A stretch of DNA of 64,000 nucleotides. It comes from PALSA-612 sp963704335 (lineage in GTDB: Bacteria; Actinomycetota; Thermoleophilia; Gaiellales; Gaiellaceae). The DNA lies in the NCBI GenBank assembly GCA_963704335.1, contig OY969889.1, forward strand, positions 1,798,001 through 1,862,000. Reading direction: 5' to 3'. A program made the translations under genes and the position numbers. This document shows, piece by piece, positions 24,837 to 32,766 of this stretch (positions are counted from its first letter, which is position 1; the number at the start of each line of letters is the position of its first letter). Under the pieces are notes generated by a model. The model had not been told where the DNA came from and ran no database searches. It worked only from the letters and a program-made list of their open reading frames with translations.

Positions 24837-26146
24837 CGGCGTTCGGGCCGCTCTTCGTCCCCGAGCAGCTTCTCGACGCAGTCTCGGCTCGCGCGTGGCT
24901 CCAGGCCATGCTCGACGCCGAGAGCGCGCTTGCGCGGGCAGAAGCGACGGCGGGAGTCGTGCCCGCCGAAGCTGCGGCCGCGATCGCGGAAGGCTGCCGA
25001 GCCGAGCTCTACGACTTCGGCCGTCTGCTGGAGCAGGGCCGAGCGGTCGGCAACCCCGTCGAGCCGCTCGTCCGCGCCTTGCGCGAGGAAGTGGGTGACG
25101 AGGGGGCCGCCCACGTGCACCGGGGCGCGACGAGCCAGGACGTGATGGACACGGCGTCGATGCTCGTGTCCCGACGCGCGCTGGGTCTCATCCTTCGAGA
25201 CCTCGACCGTGTCGCGGCAGGGTTGGCAGCGCTGGCTGAAGCCCATCGCTCAACGCCGATCGCCGGGCGGACGCTCCTCCAGCACGCCGTTCCGGCGACG
25301 TTCGGCTTCAAGGCCGCCGGCTGGCTGGTCGGGGTGCTCGACGTCCGGCAACGGCTCGCTCAGGTGCGAGCCGAGCGGTTGGCGGCTCAGCTCGGCGGTG
25401 CGGCGGGCACGCTGGCCGCCCTCGAGGGTCGGGGTGTGGAGGCACTTGGCTTCTTCGCCTCGGAGCTCGAGCTGGCCGAGCCCGTGCTGCCGTGGCACAC
25501 GAACCGGGCGCGAATCGCCGAGCTCGGTGCGGCCCTCGACACCTGTGCGTCGGTGCTGGCAAAGGTCGGCCTCGACCTCGTGCTGCTTGCTCAGACGGAA
25601 GTGGGGGAGGTGCGGGAGCGGACAGACGGCGGATCGTCCACGATGCCCCAGAAGCGCAACCCCGTCCACTCGGTGCTGGCGCGAGCGTGCGCACAGCTCG
25701 TGAGCGGATACGCGTCGGTGCTGTCGCGCACCGTCGTCCAAGAGCACGAGCGCGCGGCCGGCGCGTGGCAGGCGGAGTGGGACGCGCTCTCCGGAGCACT
25801 TGCGTACACGGGCGGAGCCGCCTCGAACATCGCAGAAGCGGTGGACGGTCTCGAGGTGGACACGGAGCGCATGCAACGGAACCTCGAGCTGACAGGCGGT
25901 CTGGTCGTCGCGGAGAGGCTCAGCCTGGCTCTGGGGGGCGGCGGGACGGCGCACGACGTCGTTCGAGAAGCCGCCCGCCGCACAGGCGAGTCAGGACGAA
26001 CGTTCGCGGAAGAGCTACGCGCAGACGAGCGGGTCGAGCTCTCCGACGCCGAGCTTGCCGATGCATTGGATCCGATGACCTACCTGGGCTCGGCCGAGGC
26101 GTTCGTCGACCGTGCGCTCGAGCGGTACCGGGAGACGGGAGCGTGA
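24833..26146 (+). CDS. pcaB: 3-carboxy-cis,cis-muconate cycloisomerase
   Basis: A 437-residue fumarase/aspartase-superfamily enzyme that lactonises 3-carboxymuconate to 4-carboxymuconolactone. The superfamily signature GSSTMPQKRNPVHS is present near residue 265, along with HVHRGATSQDVMDTA and RTLLQHAVPATFG. Order and coupling (pcaG-pcaB-pcaC) support the Pca assignment over adenylosuccinate lyase. It is separated from pcaC by 3 bases. Confidence 0.9.
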   Translation: MTAFGPLFVPEQLLDAVSARAWLQAMLDAESALARAEATAGVVPAEAAAAIAEGCRAELYDFGRLLEQGRAVGNPVEPLVRALREEVGDEGAAHVHRGATSQDVMDTASMLVSRRALGLILRDLDRVAAGLAALAEAHRSTPIAGRTLLQHAVPATFGFKAAGWLVGVLDVRQRLAQVRAERLAAQLGGAAGTLAALEGRGVEALGFFASELELAEPVLPWHTNRARIAELGAALDTCASVLAKVGLDLVLLAQTEVGEVRERTDGGSSTMPQKRNPVHSVLARACAQLVSGYASVLSRTVVQEHERAAGAWQAEWDALSGALAYTGGAASNIAEAVDGLEVDTERMQRNLELTGGLVVAERLSLALGGGGTAHDVVREAARRTGESGRTFAEELRADERVELSDAELADALDPMTYLGSAEAFVDRALERYRETGA

Positions 26147-26149
26147 GAC

Positions 26150-26533
26150 ATGAGTGATGCGTACGAACGTGGCCTGCGCACGCGTCGCGAGGTGCTCGGA
26201 GACGATCACGTCGACGAGGCGATCGCGCGAACGACGGAGCTCACCGAGGACTTTCAGGATCTGATCACGCGCTACGCCTGGGGCGAGATCTGGTCGCGGG
26301 ACGGCCTCGACCGCCGCACGCGCAGCTGCATCACGCTGACGGCGCTCGTCGCGCTCGGTCGAGAGGAGGAGCTCGCGATGCACGTCCGGGCCGCTCTCCG
26401 GATCGGGTTGACGCCTGCCGAGATCAAGGAAGTGCTCCTGCACAGCGCGATCTACTGCGGCGTGCCCGCGGCGAACGGCGCGTTTGCGATCGCCCAGCGC
26501 GTGCTCGACGAGGCCGAGCCGCCGGCGGCCTGA
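26150..26533 (+). CDS. pcaC: 4-carboxymuconolactone decarboxylase
   Basis: A 127-residue AhpD-fold protein converting 4-carboxymuconolactone to 3-oxoadipate enol-lactone. Typical segments are RREVLGDDHVDEAI, the YAWGEIWSRDGLDRRTRS loop and the EIKEVLLHSAIYCGVPAAN block. It is a single-domain PcaC, not the PcaD-PcaC (PcaL) fusion common in actinobacteria. The stop overlaps the pobA start (TGATG). Confidence 0.92.
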   Translation: MSDAYERGLRTRREVLGDDHVDEAIARTTELTEDFQDLITRYAWGEIWSRDGLDRRTRSCITLTALVALGREEELAMHVRAALRIGLTPAEIKEVLLHSAIYCGVPAANGAFAIAQRVLDEAEPPAA

Positions 26534-27705
26534 TGCGCACCCAGGTCGCGATCGTCGGCGCCGGTCCCGCCGGGCTGATGCTCGCGCACCTCCTCAGCCG
26601 CGAAGGCATCGAGTCCGTCGTGCTGGAGGACCGCAGCCGAGACTACGTCGAGCATCGTGTCCGCGCCGGCGTGCTCGAGCAGGGCACGGCGGACCTCCTC
26701 GTCGACGCCGGTGTCGGCGACCGCCTGCAGCGGGACGGGATCGTCCATCACGGCATCGAGCTTCAGTTCGACGGGGAGCGCCATCGCATTCCGCTCAGCG
26801 AGCTCACCGGCGGCCGGACGATCACGATCTACGGCCAGACCGAGGTCGTCAAGGACCTGATCGTCGCGCGGCTCGACGCGGATCTCCCGCTGCTCTTCGA
26901 GGTGTCCGACGTCACTGTTCACGATCTCGAGTCGGAGCGGCCGAGAGTCCGCTTTCGGCACGAGGGCGCGGATCACGAGCTCGAGTGTGACGCCGTTGCC
27001 GGGTGTGACGGCTACCACGGCGTCTGCCGCCCGAGCATTCCGGCCGGCGTCCTTCGTGAGCGTGCACGCGACTATCCCTTCGGGTGGCTCGGGATCCTCG
27101 CGGCGGTGGCGCCGTCCAGTGATGAGCTCGTCTATGCCCACAGCCCGCGCGGCTTCGCCCTGCTGAGCCTGCGGAATCCCGAGCTGAGCCGGCTCTACAT
27201 CCAGTGTCGCCCGGACGAGGATCTCGGGGAGTGGCCTGACGACCGCATCTGGGACGAGCTACAGCTCCGTCTCGGGCTCGACGGCTGGACGCTGGCAGAA
27301 GGGCCCGTGCTCGAGAAGGGCGTCACGGGCATGCGGAGCTACGTCGCCGAGCCGATGCGCTACGGACGGCTCTTTCTCGTCGGCGACGCCGCGCACATCG
27401 TCCCTCCGACCGGCGCCAAGGGGCTGAATCTCGCACTTCACGATGCCAGTCTCCTCGCGGAGGCTCTCGCGTCCTGGCAGAGGACGGGCCGTGCCGATCT
27501 GCTCGACGCTTACTCCGACGCGTGCCTGAGGCGTGTCTGGCGCGCCGAGCACTTCTCGTGGTGGATGACGTCGATGCTTCACCGAGCGGAGGACGACGAC
27601 GACTTCGGCCTCGCCCTCCAGTTGTCTCAGCTCCGCTATGTGACGTCGTCGACCGCAGCAGCGACCTCGCTGGCCGAGAACTACGTCGGCCTCGAGCGGG
27701 TCTGA
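26533..27705 (+). CDS. pobA: 4-hydroxybenzoate 3-monooxygenase
   Basis: A 390-residue class A flavoprotein hydroxylase, making protocatechuate from 4-hydroxybenzoate with NAD(P)H and O2. The FAD motif VGAGPAGLML is at the N-terminus, the DG motif is in VAGCDGYHGVCR, and the second FAD motif is LVGDAAHIVPPTGAKGLNLA. EHRVRAGVLEQGT and the C-terminal WWMTSMLH are PobA-like. It is the final gene of the pca operon and supplies its substrate from H-type lignin units. Confidence 0.92.
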   Translation: MRTQVAIVGAGPAGLMLAHLLSREGIESVVLEDRSRDYVEHRVRAGVLEQGTADLLVDAGVGDRLQRDGIVHHGIELQFDGERHRIPLSELTGGRTITIYGQTEVVKDLIVARLDADLPLLFEVSDVTVHDLESERPRVRFRHEGADHELECDAVAGCDGYHGVCRPSIPAGVLRERARDYPFGWLGILAAVAPSSDELVYAHSPRGFALLSLRNPELSRLYIQCRPDEDLGEWPDDRIWDELQLRLGLDGWTLAEGPVLEKGVTGMRSYVAEPMRYGRLFLVGDAAHIVPPTGAKGLNLALHDASLLAEALASWQRTGRADLLDAYSDACLRRVWRAEHFSWWMTSMLHRAEDDDDFGLALQLSQLRYVTSSTAAATSLAENYVGLERV

Positions 27706-27715
27706 TTGACGGCGT

Positions 27716-28516
27716 TCAGCTGTCGAAGAAGCTGACCAATTCGCCGGCCACGAGGTCGGGGGCAGTAACCGGACCAATGTGGCCGGCGCCGGCGATCTCG
27801 GCGAAGCGGGCATCGGCGAGCCGCTTGCCGAGGTCGCGCGCAGCATGCTTGAACTCGATGCGCGAGCGCTCCCCGCGGAGAACGAGCACCGGCATCGAGA
27901 GCTTCTGGAGCAAAGCGTCCTCGAACGGCCTGTTCACTTCCGGGAGCTCCTGGACGACCACTGGAAGGGCGGCGTGGGCTCGTTCTGCGACGCCCGGCAA
28001 AGAGAAGAACGCCTGCTCCTCGGCACTGAGCCCGATGATCTCGGCCGTGAAAATTTGCACGGCATCCGCCAGCCTGCCCTCGCTGACTGCCGCCCTGACT
28101 CGCGCATACTGCTCGTCACTCGTCGGCGGCTCGAGCGCCGGGTACGGGGGCTCGTAGAGCGCAAGAGCTCGGACGCGAGCCGGGGAGAGAGCGGCCGCGC
28201 CGAGCGCCCAGACGGCGCCGCTCGAATGGCCGAACACGCCTACGGGTTCCCCGATGCTCTCCACGAATGCGGCGACGTCCTCGAACTGGCGTTCACGCGA
28301 GTGGTCGGCATGGTCACCGCTCAGGCCTCGACCTCTCGTGCTCATCAGGTAGCACGTGAAGTGCTCGACCAGGAATGGGAGCATGAAGAGCCAAGAGACC
28401 TCGCCATCACCGAATCCGCCGTGCACGAGGACGATCGGGGCCCCTTGTCCTTGAGCCCGTCCCGCGATCCTCGTGCCGTCCTTCGAAACCGCCACCTGGA
28501 TCCGATCCTCGTCCAC
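27716..28516 (-). CDS. Alpha/beta hydrolase
   Basis: A 266-residue alpha/beta-hydrolase with oxyanion strand IVLVHGGFGDGE, nucleophile elbow GHSSGA (Ser near 97), an acidic residue after the LVLRGERS strand and a catalytic His in AGAGHIGPV. It converges on pobA with an 11-base gap. PcaD (3-oxoadipate enol-lactonase) has the same fold and length and is missing from the pca operon, but the elbow and cap here resemble generic hydrolases, so PcaD is only a possibility. The start is GTG 28516 behind AAGGAGG. Confidence 0.7.
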   Translation of the reverse strand: MDEDRIQVAVSKDGTRIAGRAQGQGAPIVLVHGGFGDGEVSWLFMLPFLVEHFTCYLMSTRGRGLSGDHADHSRERQFEDVAAFVESIGEPVGVFGHSSGAVWALGAAALSPARVRALALYEPPYPALEPPTSDEQYARVRAAVSEGRLADAVQIFTAEIIGLSAEEQAFFSLPGVAERAHAALPVVVQELPEVNRPFEDALLQKLSMPVLVLRGERSRIEFKHAARDLGKRLADARFAEIAGAGHIGPVTAPDLVAGELVSFFDS

Positions 28517-28660
28517 GGCGCCTCCTTAGGCCTCGTCGATGGCCGGTAGCTAGCTGGTCGCGTGCCAATCGTGACGCATCGCGGGCGGCCTGCGTCCGCA
28601 CCAACGTAGATACCTACTCACCGCAAACGGCGGCCAGCTCTCATCAACCGTGCCCGGCAA

Positions 28661-28686
28661 GAGGCGGAGGCAGCGGCCTCCGCCTC
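28661..28686 (-). terminator. Hairpin downstream of the PadR operon
   Basis: GAGGCGGAGGC / GCCTCCGCCTC form an 11-bp perfect stem with a 4-base loop, 10 bases past the stop at 28696. No clear T run follows on the minus strand. It sits in the 179 bases between hydrolase and small-protein genes, which otherwise show nothing recognisable. Confidence 0.5.
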
Positions 28687-28695
28687 CAGGCAGCT

Positions 28696-28893
28696 CTAGA
28701 TCTGCGCGGCGGGCTGTGCGGACGTGGCGTCCGCGGGTGTGTCCCGCAGATGTCGGATCAAGTCGTCCAGGTCTGCGAGCTCTTGCTCGAGGTCGCGCTG
28801 GTAAGCCTCCAGGCGCGCGAGCAGCTCGGTGCGGTTGGGGAAGGGGCGGCGGAAGCGGAGTCCGCGGCCGTGCTTTCGGTGCTCTCTATGCAT
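28696..28893 (-). CDS. Small charged coiled-coil protein downstream of padR
   Basis: A 65-residue protein with a very basic N-terminus (HREHRKHGRGLRFRRPFP) and a heptad-like acidic helix (LARLEAYQRDLEQELADLDD). It lies 3 bases downstream of the PadR gene and is very probably in the same transcript. A GGGAGG site precedes the ATG. Small proteins of this layout are common partners of PadR genes in actinobacteria but have no known function. Confidence 0.65.
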   Translation of the reverse strand: MHREHRKHGRGLRFRRPFPNRTELLARLEAYQRDLEQELADLDDLIRHLRDTPADATSAQPAAQI

Positions 28894-28896
28894 CGT

Positions 28897-29229
28897 TCAC
28901 CTCCCTTCAGAGTCGTAGCGGTCGAGAAAGGCGGCACTGCGCTCTTGTGAGCGACGGAGCGCGTCTGCCCATTGATCGAGCAGGCGCGAGCCCGTCTTCG
29001 TAAGCGCGTAGCGGCGCTTCGCCGGCCCCGGGGACGAGGAGTCCCACTCGGACGCGACGAGGCCCTCGTCTTCGAGCCCGCGCAACAGCCGGTAGAGGTT
29101 GCCCATCTCGACCGGCTGATCTCCGGTCACCTCCGGAAGCCGTTCGAGCAGGTCGTACCCGTGCGTGGGTCGTTCCCGCAGGAGCAGCAGGAGGGCCGGC
29201 TCCACGAAACGCTCGACACGCGCGTGCAC
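28897..29229 (-). CDS. PadR-family transcriptional regulator
   Basis: A 110-residue winged-helix regulator. FVEPALLLLLRERPTHGYDLLE is the PadR N-terminal helix pair, followed by the recognition region MGNLYRLLRGLEDEGLVASEW and wing AKRRYALTKTGSRLLD. The start is set at GTG 29229 because GGTGGG precedes it; GTG 29313 would add 28 residues with no ribosome-binding site. It is divergent from the DNA ligase gene. PadR proteins often sense phenolic compounds or drugs; no target is evident here. Confidence 0.85.
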   Translation of the reverse strand: MHARVERFVEPALLLLLRERPTHGYDLLERLPEVTGDQPVEMGNLYRLLRGLEDEGLVASEWDSSSPGPAKRRYALTKTGSRLLDQWADALRRSQERSAAFLDRYDSEGR

Positions 29230-29362
29230 GCGCCAGTGCCCACCGTGAAGCCGCCGGGACCGGGAGCGACGAGGGTGCTGCGTCAGCGCCGCCTCACTAC
29301 TGGTAAAAGACACATGCAAGAGAACAGTAGCAAGCCCGGGCCGGGCGGCGACAATCCAGGGC

Positions 29363-30892
29363 GTGCTGCTGAACGAGCTCGTCGAGGTCTCCGCCGAGGT
29401 TGCATCGACGCGGGCCCGCCTGAAGAAGATCGACGCGCTCGCGAGCGTGCTCGCGCGCCTGGAGCCGGACGAAGTGCCTGTGACGGTTGCGTACCTCTCG
29501 GGCGAGTTGCCGCATCCACCGATCGGCATCGGCTGGGCGGCGCTTCGCGATCGGCCTCCGGAGCACGCTCCGCCGCCCGTGCTCGGCGTGCTAGAGGTGG
29601 ACGCCGCCTTGCGGAAGATCGGGGCGACGACCGGACCAGGCTCGCAGGCCGCGCGGCGCGAAGAGCTCACGAGCCTCTTCTCGCAGGCGACCGAGCCCGA
29701 GCAGCAGTTTCTCACGCGCCTGCTGACGGGGGAGCTCCGCCAGGGAGCGTTGCAAGCGCTGATGGCGGACGCCGTCGCGAAGGCGGCCGACCTACCGGCA
29801 ACCGTAGTTCGGCGGGCGCTGATGCTGGCCGGCGACCTGGGAGCGGTTGCCACGGCAGCGCTGACGTCCGGTGGCGACGGGCTGGCCGAGTTCCGCCTGA
29901 CTCTCCTACGCCCGATTCAGCCGATGCTGGCGCAGCCGGCCACCGACATCGCGTCCGCCTTCGAGCGTCTCGGCGAGGCCGCCGTGGAGTGGAAGCTCGA
30001 CGGTGCCCGGCTCCAGGTACACGTCCAGGGCGACGAGGTTCGCGCCTACACGCGCAACCTCGCCGACGTGACGGACCGCGTGCCGGAGGTGGTGGATGCG
30101 CTGCGTGGGCTCTCGCTCCAGGCTGCGATCCTCGACGGCGAGGTGATCGCGCTCGACGAGCGGAAGCGGCCGCACCCGTTTCAGGTGACGATGGGCCGGT
30201 TCGGCAGGCGGCGTGGCGTGGAGGCGTTACGCGACGGCGTCCCGCTCTCGCCCTTCTTCTTCGACCTGCTTCACCTGGACGGCGAGGACGTACTCGACCG
30301 CCCTGCCCACGAGCGGTTCGCCGCTCTCGCCGAACGCTTCCCCGATGAGCTGCTCGTTCCCCGCATCGAAACCGGGGACGTCGAGGAAGCGGAGCGGTTC
30401 CTCGCGGAGGCGCTCGGGCACGGCCACGAGGGCGTGATGGTGAAAGCTCTCGACGCTCCGTACGAGGCGGGACGTCGCGGGGGAAGCTGGCTCAAGCTCA
30501 AGCCTTCGCACACGCTGGACCTCGTGGTGCTCGCCGCCGAGTGGGGCCACGGCCGCAGGGAGGGCTGGCTGAGCAACATCCATCTCGGCGCCCGCGACGA
30601 AGCCGGCGGCGACTACGTGATGCTCGGCAAGACGTTCAAGGGCATGACCGACGAGATGCTCGGCTGGCAAACGGAGCGGCTGCTCGAGCTGGAGGCCTCG
30701 CGCGACGGCCATACCGTCTACGTGCGGCCAGAGCTCGTCGTCGAGATCGCGTTCGACGGCCTCCAGCAGAGCTCGCGCTACCCGGGCGGGCTTGCATTGC
30801 GCTTCGCGCGCGTGAAGGGCTACCGGCCGGACAAGACAGCCGCGGAGGCGGACACGATTCAGTCCGTGCGCCGGCTGGCTACGAGCTCGTAG
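29363..30892 (+). CDS. ATP-dependent DNA ligase (LigB/archaeal Lig1-like)
   Basis: A 509-residue ATP-dependent DNA ligase. The N-terminal DNA-binding domain is about 1-180. The adenylation lysine is in motif I EWKLDGARLQVH; motif III is FFFDLLHLDGEDVLD, motif IV GHEGVMVKAL, motif V SWLKLKPS, and a C-terminal OB-fold domain contains FARVKGYRPDKTA. It is probably an accessory ligase used in repair, beside the NAD-dependent LigA expected elsewhere. The start is GTG 29363. The 3' end overlaps the convergent SRPBCC gene by 34 bases. Confidence 0.92.
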   Translation: MLLNELVEVSAEVASTRARLKKIDALASVLARLEPDEVPVTVAYLSGELPHPPIGIGWAALRDRPPEHAPPPVLGVLEVDAALRKIGATTGPGSQAARREELTSLFSQATEPEQQFLTRLLTGELRQGALQALMADAVAKAADLPATVVRRALMLAGDLGAVATAALTSGGDGLAEFRLTLLRPIQPMLAQPATDIASAFERLGEAAVEWKLDGARLQVHVQGDEVRAYTRNLADVTDRVPEVVDALRGLSLQAAILDGEVIALDERKRPHPFQVTMGRFGRRRGVEALRDGVPLSPFFFDLLHLDGEDVLDRPAHERFAALAERFPDELLVPRIETGDVEEAERFLAEALGHGHEGVMVKALDAPYEAGRRGGSWLKLKPSHTLDLVVLAAEWGHGRREGWLSNIHLGARDEAGGDYVMLGKTFKGMTDEMLGWQTERLLELEASRDGHTVYVRPELVVEIAFDGLQQSSRYPGGLALRFARVKGYRPDKTAAEADTIQSVRRLATSS

Positions 30893-31305
30893 AGACGCTC
30901 GAGGCTGTCCGTCCAGCCCTGCGTGTGCAGTGCGAGGCGCTCCTCGGTGGCAAAGTCGCCCTGATCGAGACTCACGTTCGTCGATCCGTCCTCCACGTCG
31001 CGCAGCGTGAGCGTCACCACGGTTTCGCGATCGTCCGGGGTCGGCTCCTCCCAGCGGAACGTGTAGCTCAACCGGTCGGGAGGATCGACTTCGAGGAACT
31101 CCCCCGACAGATGGAAGACATCACCTTCGGGTGGCTGCATCGCGATCCGATAAGCGCCTCCGACCCGAGGGTCGAGGTCGATCGAAGGCGACGTGAACCC
31201 CTTCGGCCCCCACCACTCGGCGAGCTCGTCTCGCGTGACGAACGCGGCGAAGACACGCGCCGGCGGGGCGGGCACGACGCGCTCGAGATGCAGTGTGAGC
31301 TCCAA
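30859..31305 (-). CDS. SRPBCC/AHSA1-family protein
   Basis: A 148-residue START/AHSA1-fold protein: RVVPAPPARVFAAFVTRDELAEWWGP at the N-terminus, VGGAYRIAMQPPEGDVFHLSGEFLEVDPPDRLSYTF in the centre and the C-terminal helix GWTDSLERLYELV. These proteins bind hydrophobic ligands, or act as Aha1-like or polyketide-cyclase-like factors; no specific role can be read. The start is TTG 31305. Confidence 0.82.
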   Translation of the reverse strand: MELTLHLERVVPAPPARVFAAFVTRDELAEWWGPKGFTSPSIDLDPRVGGAYRIAMQPPEGDVFHLSGEFLEVDPPDRLSYTFRWEEPTPDDRETVVTLTLRDVEDGSTNVSLDQGDFATEERLALHTQGWTDSLERLYELVASRRTD

Positions 31306-31344
31306 GTCCGCATCACCCTAACCCGCTCTGACACAATCGCGGCG

Positions 31345-31599
31345 ATGGCCGAGCGACACCACGTTCGCATCGAGTACTGCGTCCCTTGAGGGGCGCTGCC
31401 GAACGCCGCCGGTCTGGCGGCGCGACTGCTCGAAGAATGGGAAGACGGTGGGATCGGCACGATCGAGATCGTGACCGGAGCGGACGGCATCTTCGACGTG
31501 CACCTGGACGGCGAGCTCGTCTTCGAAAAGAAGATGATCGGCCGCTACCCCGATCCGGACGACGTCCTCCCGCTGATTAGCAAGAAGCTGAGCGGCTAG
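31345..31599 (+). CDS. Rdx/SelW-like selenoprotein with in-frame UGA (CxxU)
   Basis: An 84-residue protein if TGA at 31387-31389 is read as selenocysteine. The first part, MAERHHVRIEYCVP, ends in a Cys two residues before the TGA, giving C12-V-P-U15, the CxxU redox motif of the SelT/SelW/SelH (Rdx) family. After the TGA the same frame continues to a TAG at 31597 with the standard fold: GALPNAAGLAARLLEEWEDG, then IGTIEIVTGADGIFDVHLDG and ELVFEKKMIGRYPDPDDV. Cysteine homologues have CxxC here. A hairpin with a GGUCU loop starts 14 bases after the UGA. Rdx proteins are thioredoxin-fold oxidoreductases of poorly defined substrate. No ribosome-binding site is obvious. The gene overlaps the apbE stop by four bases. 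Confidence 0.85.
31404..31422 (+). promoter_or_regulatory. Bacterial SECIS-like element
   Basis: CGCCGCC (31404-31410) and GGCGGCG (31416-31422) pair perfectly over 7 bp around the loop GGTCT. The loop begins 21 bases after the UGA, within the range known for bacterial SECIS elements, and has the same GGUCU sequence as the SelB-binding loop of E. coli fdhF. The bulged U of fdhF is not evident. Confidence 0.75.
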
Positions 31600-32333
31600 C
31601 CGTCGGCGACCGGAAACCCGGGCGTCGACAGCACCGTCTCGCTCGTGAGGATCGACATCGCCTCGTAGCCGTCGAGCCGGGCTGTCCACGCCGGCCCTCC
31701 CGCGCCCATGGCGAAAGCCGCGGTCGCGTACGCGTCGGCGGTGGCGAGCTCCGGGCCGGTGATCGTCACCGACAACAGCCCCTCGGGGGGGAGACCCGTA
31801 TGCGGATCGAGCACGTGATCGCCGCGGGCGTAGAGGCCTGACGTGGCGATGGCGAGGTCGCCCGCCTCGAGGACAGCGGCCACACGGTCTGCACGGCGGG
31901 GGTGACGGATGCCGACGTGCCAGCGATCGTCCGGCGTCGGGCGGCCGCGGACGATGACGTCGCCGCCGGCGTAGATCGCAAAGTTCTGCGCGCCGGCGTC
32001 CTCGAGGATCTCCGCTGCCCGGTCGACGGCCCAGCCCTTGACGAGGCCGGAGGGATCGAGGCTGCCGCCCGCCTGGGAGTCGAAGTAGCCGCGCGTGTCT
32101 TCACGGAGCTGCTCGCAGCGCTCCAGCACGTCGCCGACGTCCGGGTGGGCCTCGTCCGGGGAGAGCTCGCCGCGCCCGATGCGGCTGATGTCGCTCTCGG
32201 GCTTGTAGGTCGAGAACGTGTCGTCCACGAAGCGCAGCCAGTCGAAGACGTCGCCGACGGCTGCGTCCTCCACGCCGGAGTCGCGGACGTCGACGACGAT
32301 CCCCATCCCCATCATGTGCTCGACGGCGGTCAT
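31596..32333 (-). CDS. apbE: FAD:protein FMN transferase (ApbE family)
   Basis: A 245-residue ApbE-family flavin transferase, which attaches FMN covalently to a Thr in FMN-binding proteins, using FAD and Mg. Diagnostic segments are MGMGIVVDVRDS at the N-terminus, FDDTFSTYKPESDISRIGRGE-like flavin-site residues near 38, DPSGLVKGWAVDRAAEIL, YAGGDVIVRG and ADAYATAAFAMG. No lipoprotein signal is seen, so it may be cytoplasmic. It overlaps the FMN-binding-domain gene by four bases, which is almost certainly its substrate. Confidence 0.88.
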   Translation of the reverse strand: MTAVEHMMGMGIVVDVRDSGVEDAAVGDVFDWLRFVDDTFSTYKPESDISRIGRGELSPDEAHPDVGDVLERCEQLREDTRGYFDSQAGGSLDPSGLVKGWAVDRAAEILEDAGAQNFAIYAGGDVIVRGRPTPDDRWHVGIRHPRRADRVAAVLEAGDLAIATSGLYARGDHVLDPHTGLPPEGLLSVTITGPELATADAYATAAFAMGAGGPAWTARLDGYEAMSILTSETVLSTPGFPVADG

Positions 32334-32752
32334 ACGCGGCGCCCGTTGAGGAGCGCGATCTGCAGCGACTTCTCGAATCCGACGCTCGTATCCGTCGCTT
32401 CCGAGATGTAGTCGAGCTTCGTCTTGAACTGCTCGCGAAGTACCTCCTGCGCGAGCACCGGAATGACCCGACGATTCAGCGTGATCGTGTGATTGCCACC
32501 CTGGTTCGGCCAGACGGGCAGCCGCACTGCCGTGATCTTCCGCGTGACGGTCTTCTTCTTGCCGACGATCGTCGTTCGCTTGCGGACCGTGAGCACGACC
32601 TGGATCTCACCCCACCGGTCGACCTGCACCGCCGTCCCCGGCGCCTGCTTCCACTGGGTGACGATCTTCTTCTTCGGGGGAGCGGCTACTGCTCCCACCG
32701 TCGGGAGTGTCAGCACTACGGCACTGATGCCTGCGGTAAGACCTGCTCTCAC
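32330..32752 (-). CDS. Exported FMN-binding domain protein, probable ApbE substrate
   Basis: A 140-residue FMN_bind-like protein. A signal peptide (about 1-24, ending GAVAA) is followed by WGEIQVVLTVRKRTTIVGKK and a C-terminal ISEATDTSVGFEKSLQIAL. Covalently flavinylated proteins carry FMN on the Thr of an S-G-A-T-type motif; here SEAT, with Thr near residue 122, takes that place. The start GTG 32752 has AGGGGG upstream. It sits between apbE and a membrane oxidoreductase, forming a compact electron-transfer module. Confidence 0.78.
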   Translation of the reverse strand: MRAGLTAGISAVVLTLPTVGAVAAPPKKKIVTQWKQAPGTAVQVDRWGEIQVVLTVRKRTTIVGKKKTVTRKITAVRLPVWPNQGGNHTITLNRRVIPVLAQEVLREQFKTKLDYISEATDTSVGFEKSLQIALLNGRRV

Positions 32753-32766
32753 CGTTGACCCCCTCG

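Noticed and set aside
29363..30892. LigD-type NHEJ ligase
   Set aside because: There are no polymerase or nuclease domains and no ku gene nearby; the three-domain layout matches archaeal/LigB-type ligase.
31345..31599. Interpreting the TGA at 31387 as a nonsense mutation or frameshift
   Set aside because: The frame is unchanged on both sides, the codon falls exactly on the redox Cys position, and a GGUCU-loop hairpin lies at the correct distance; a random mutation would not explain all three.
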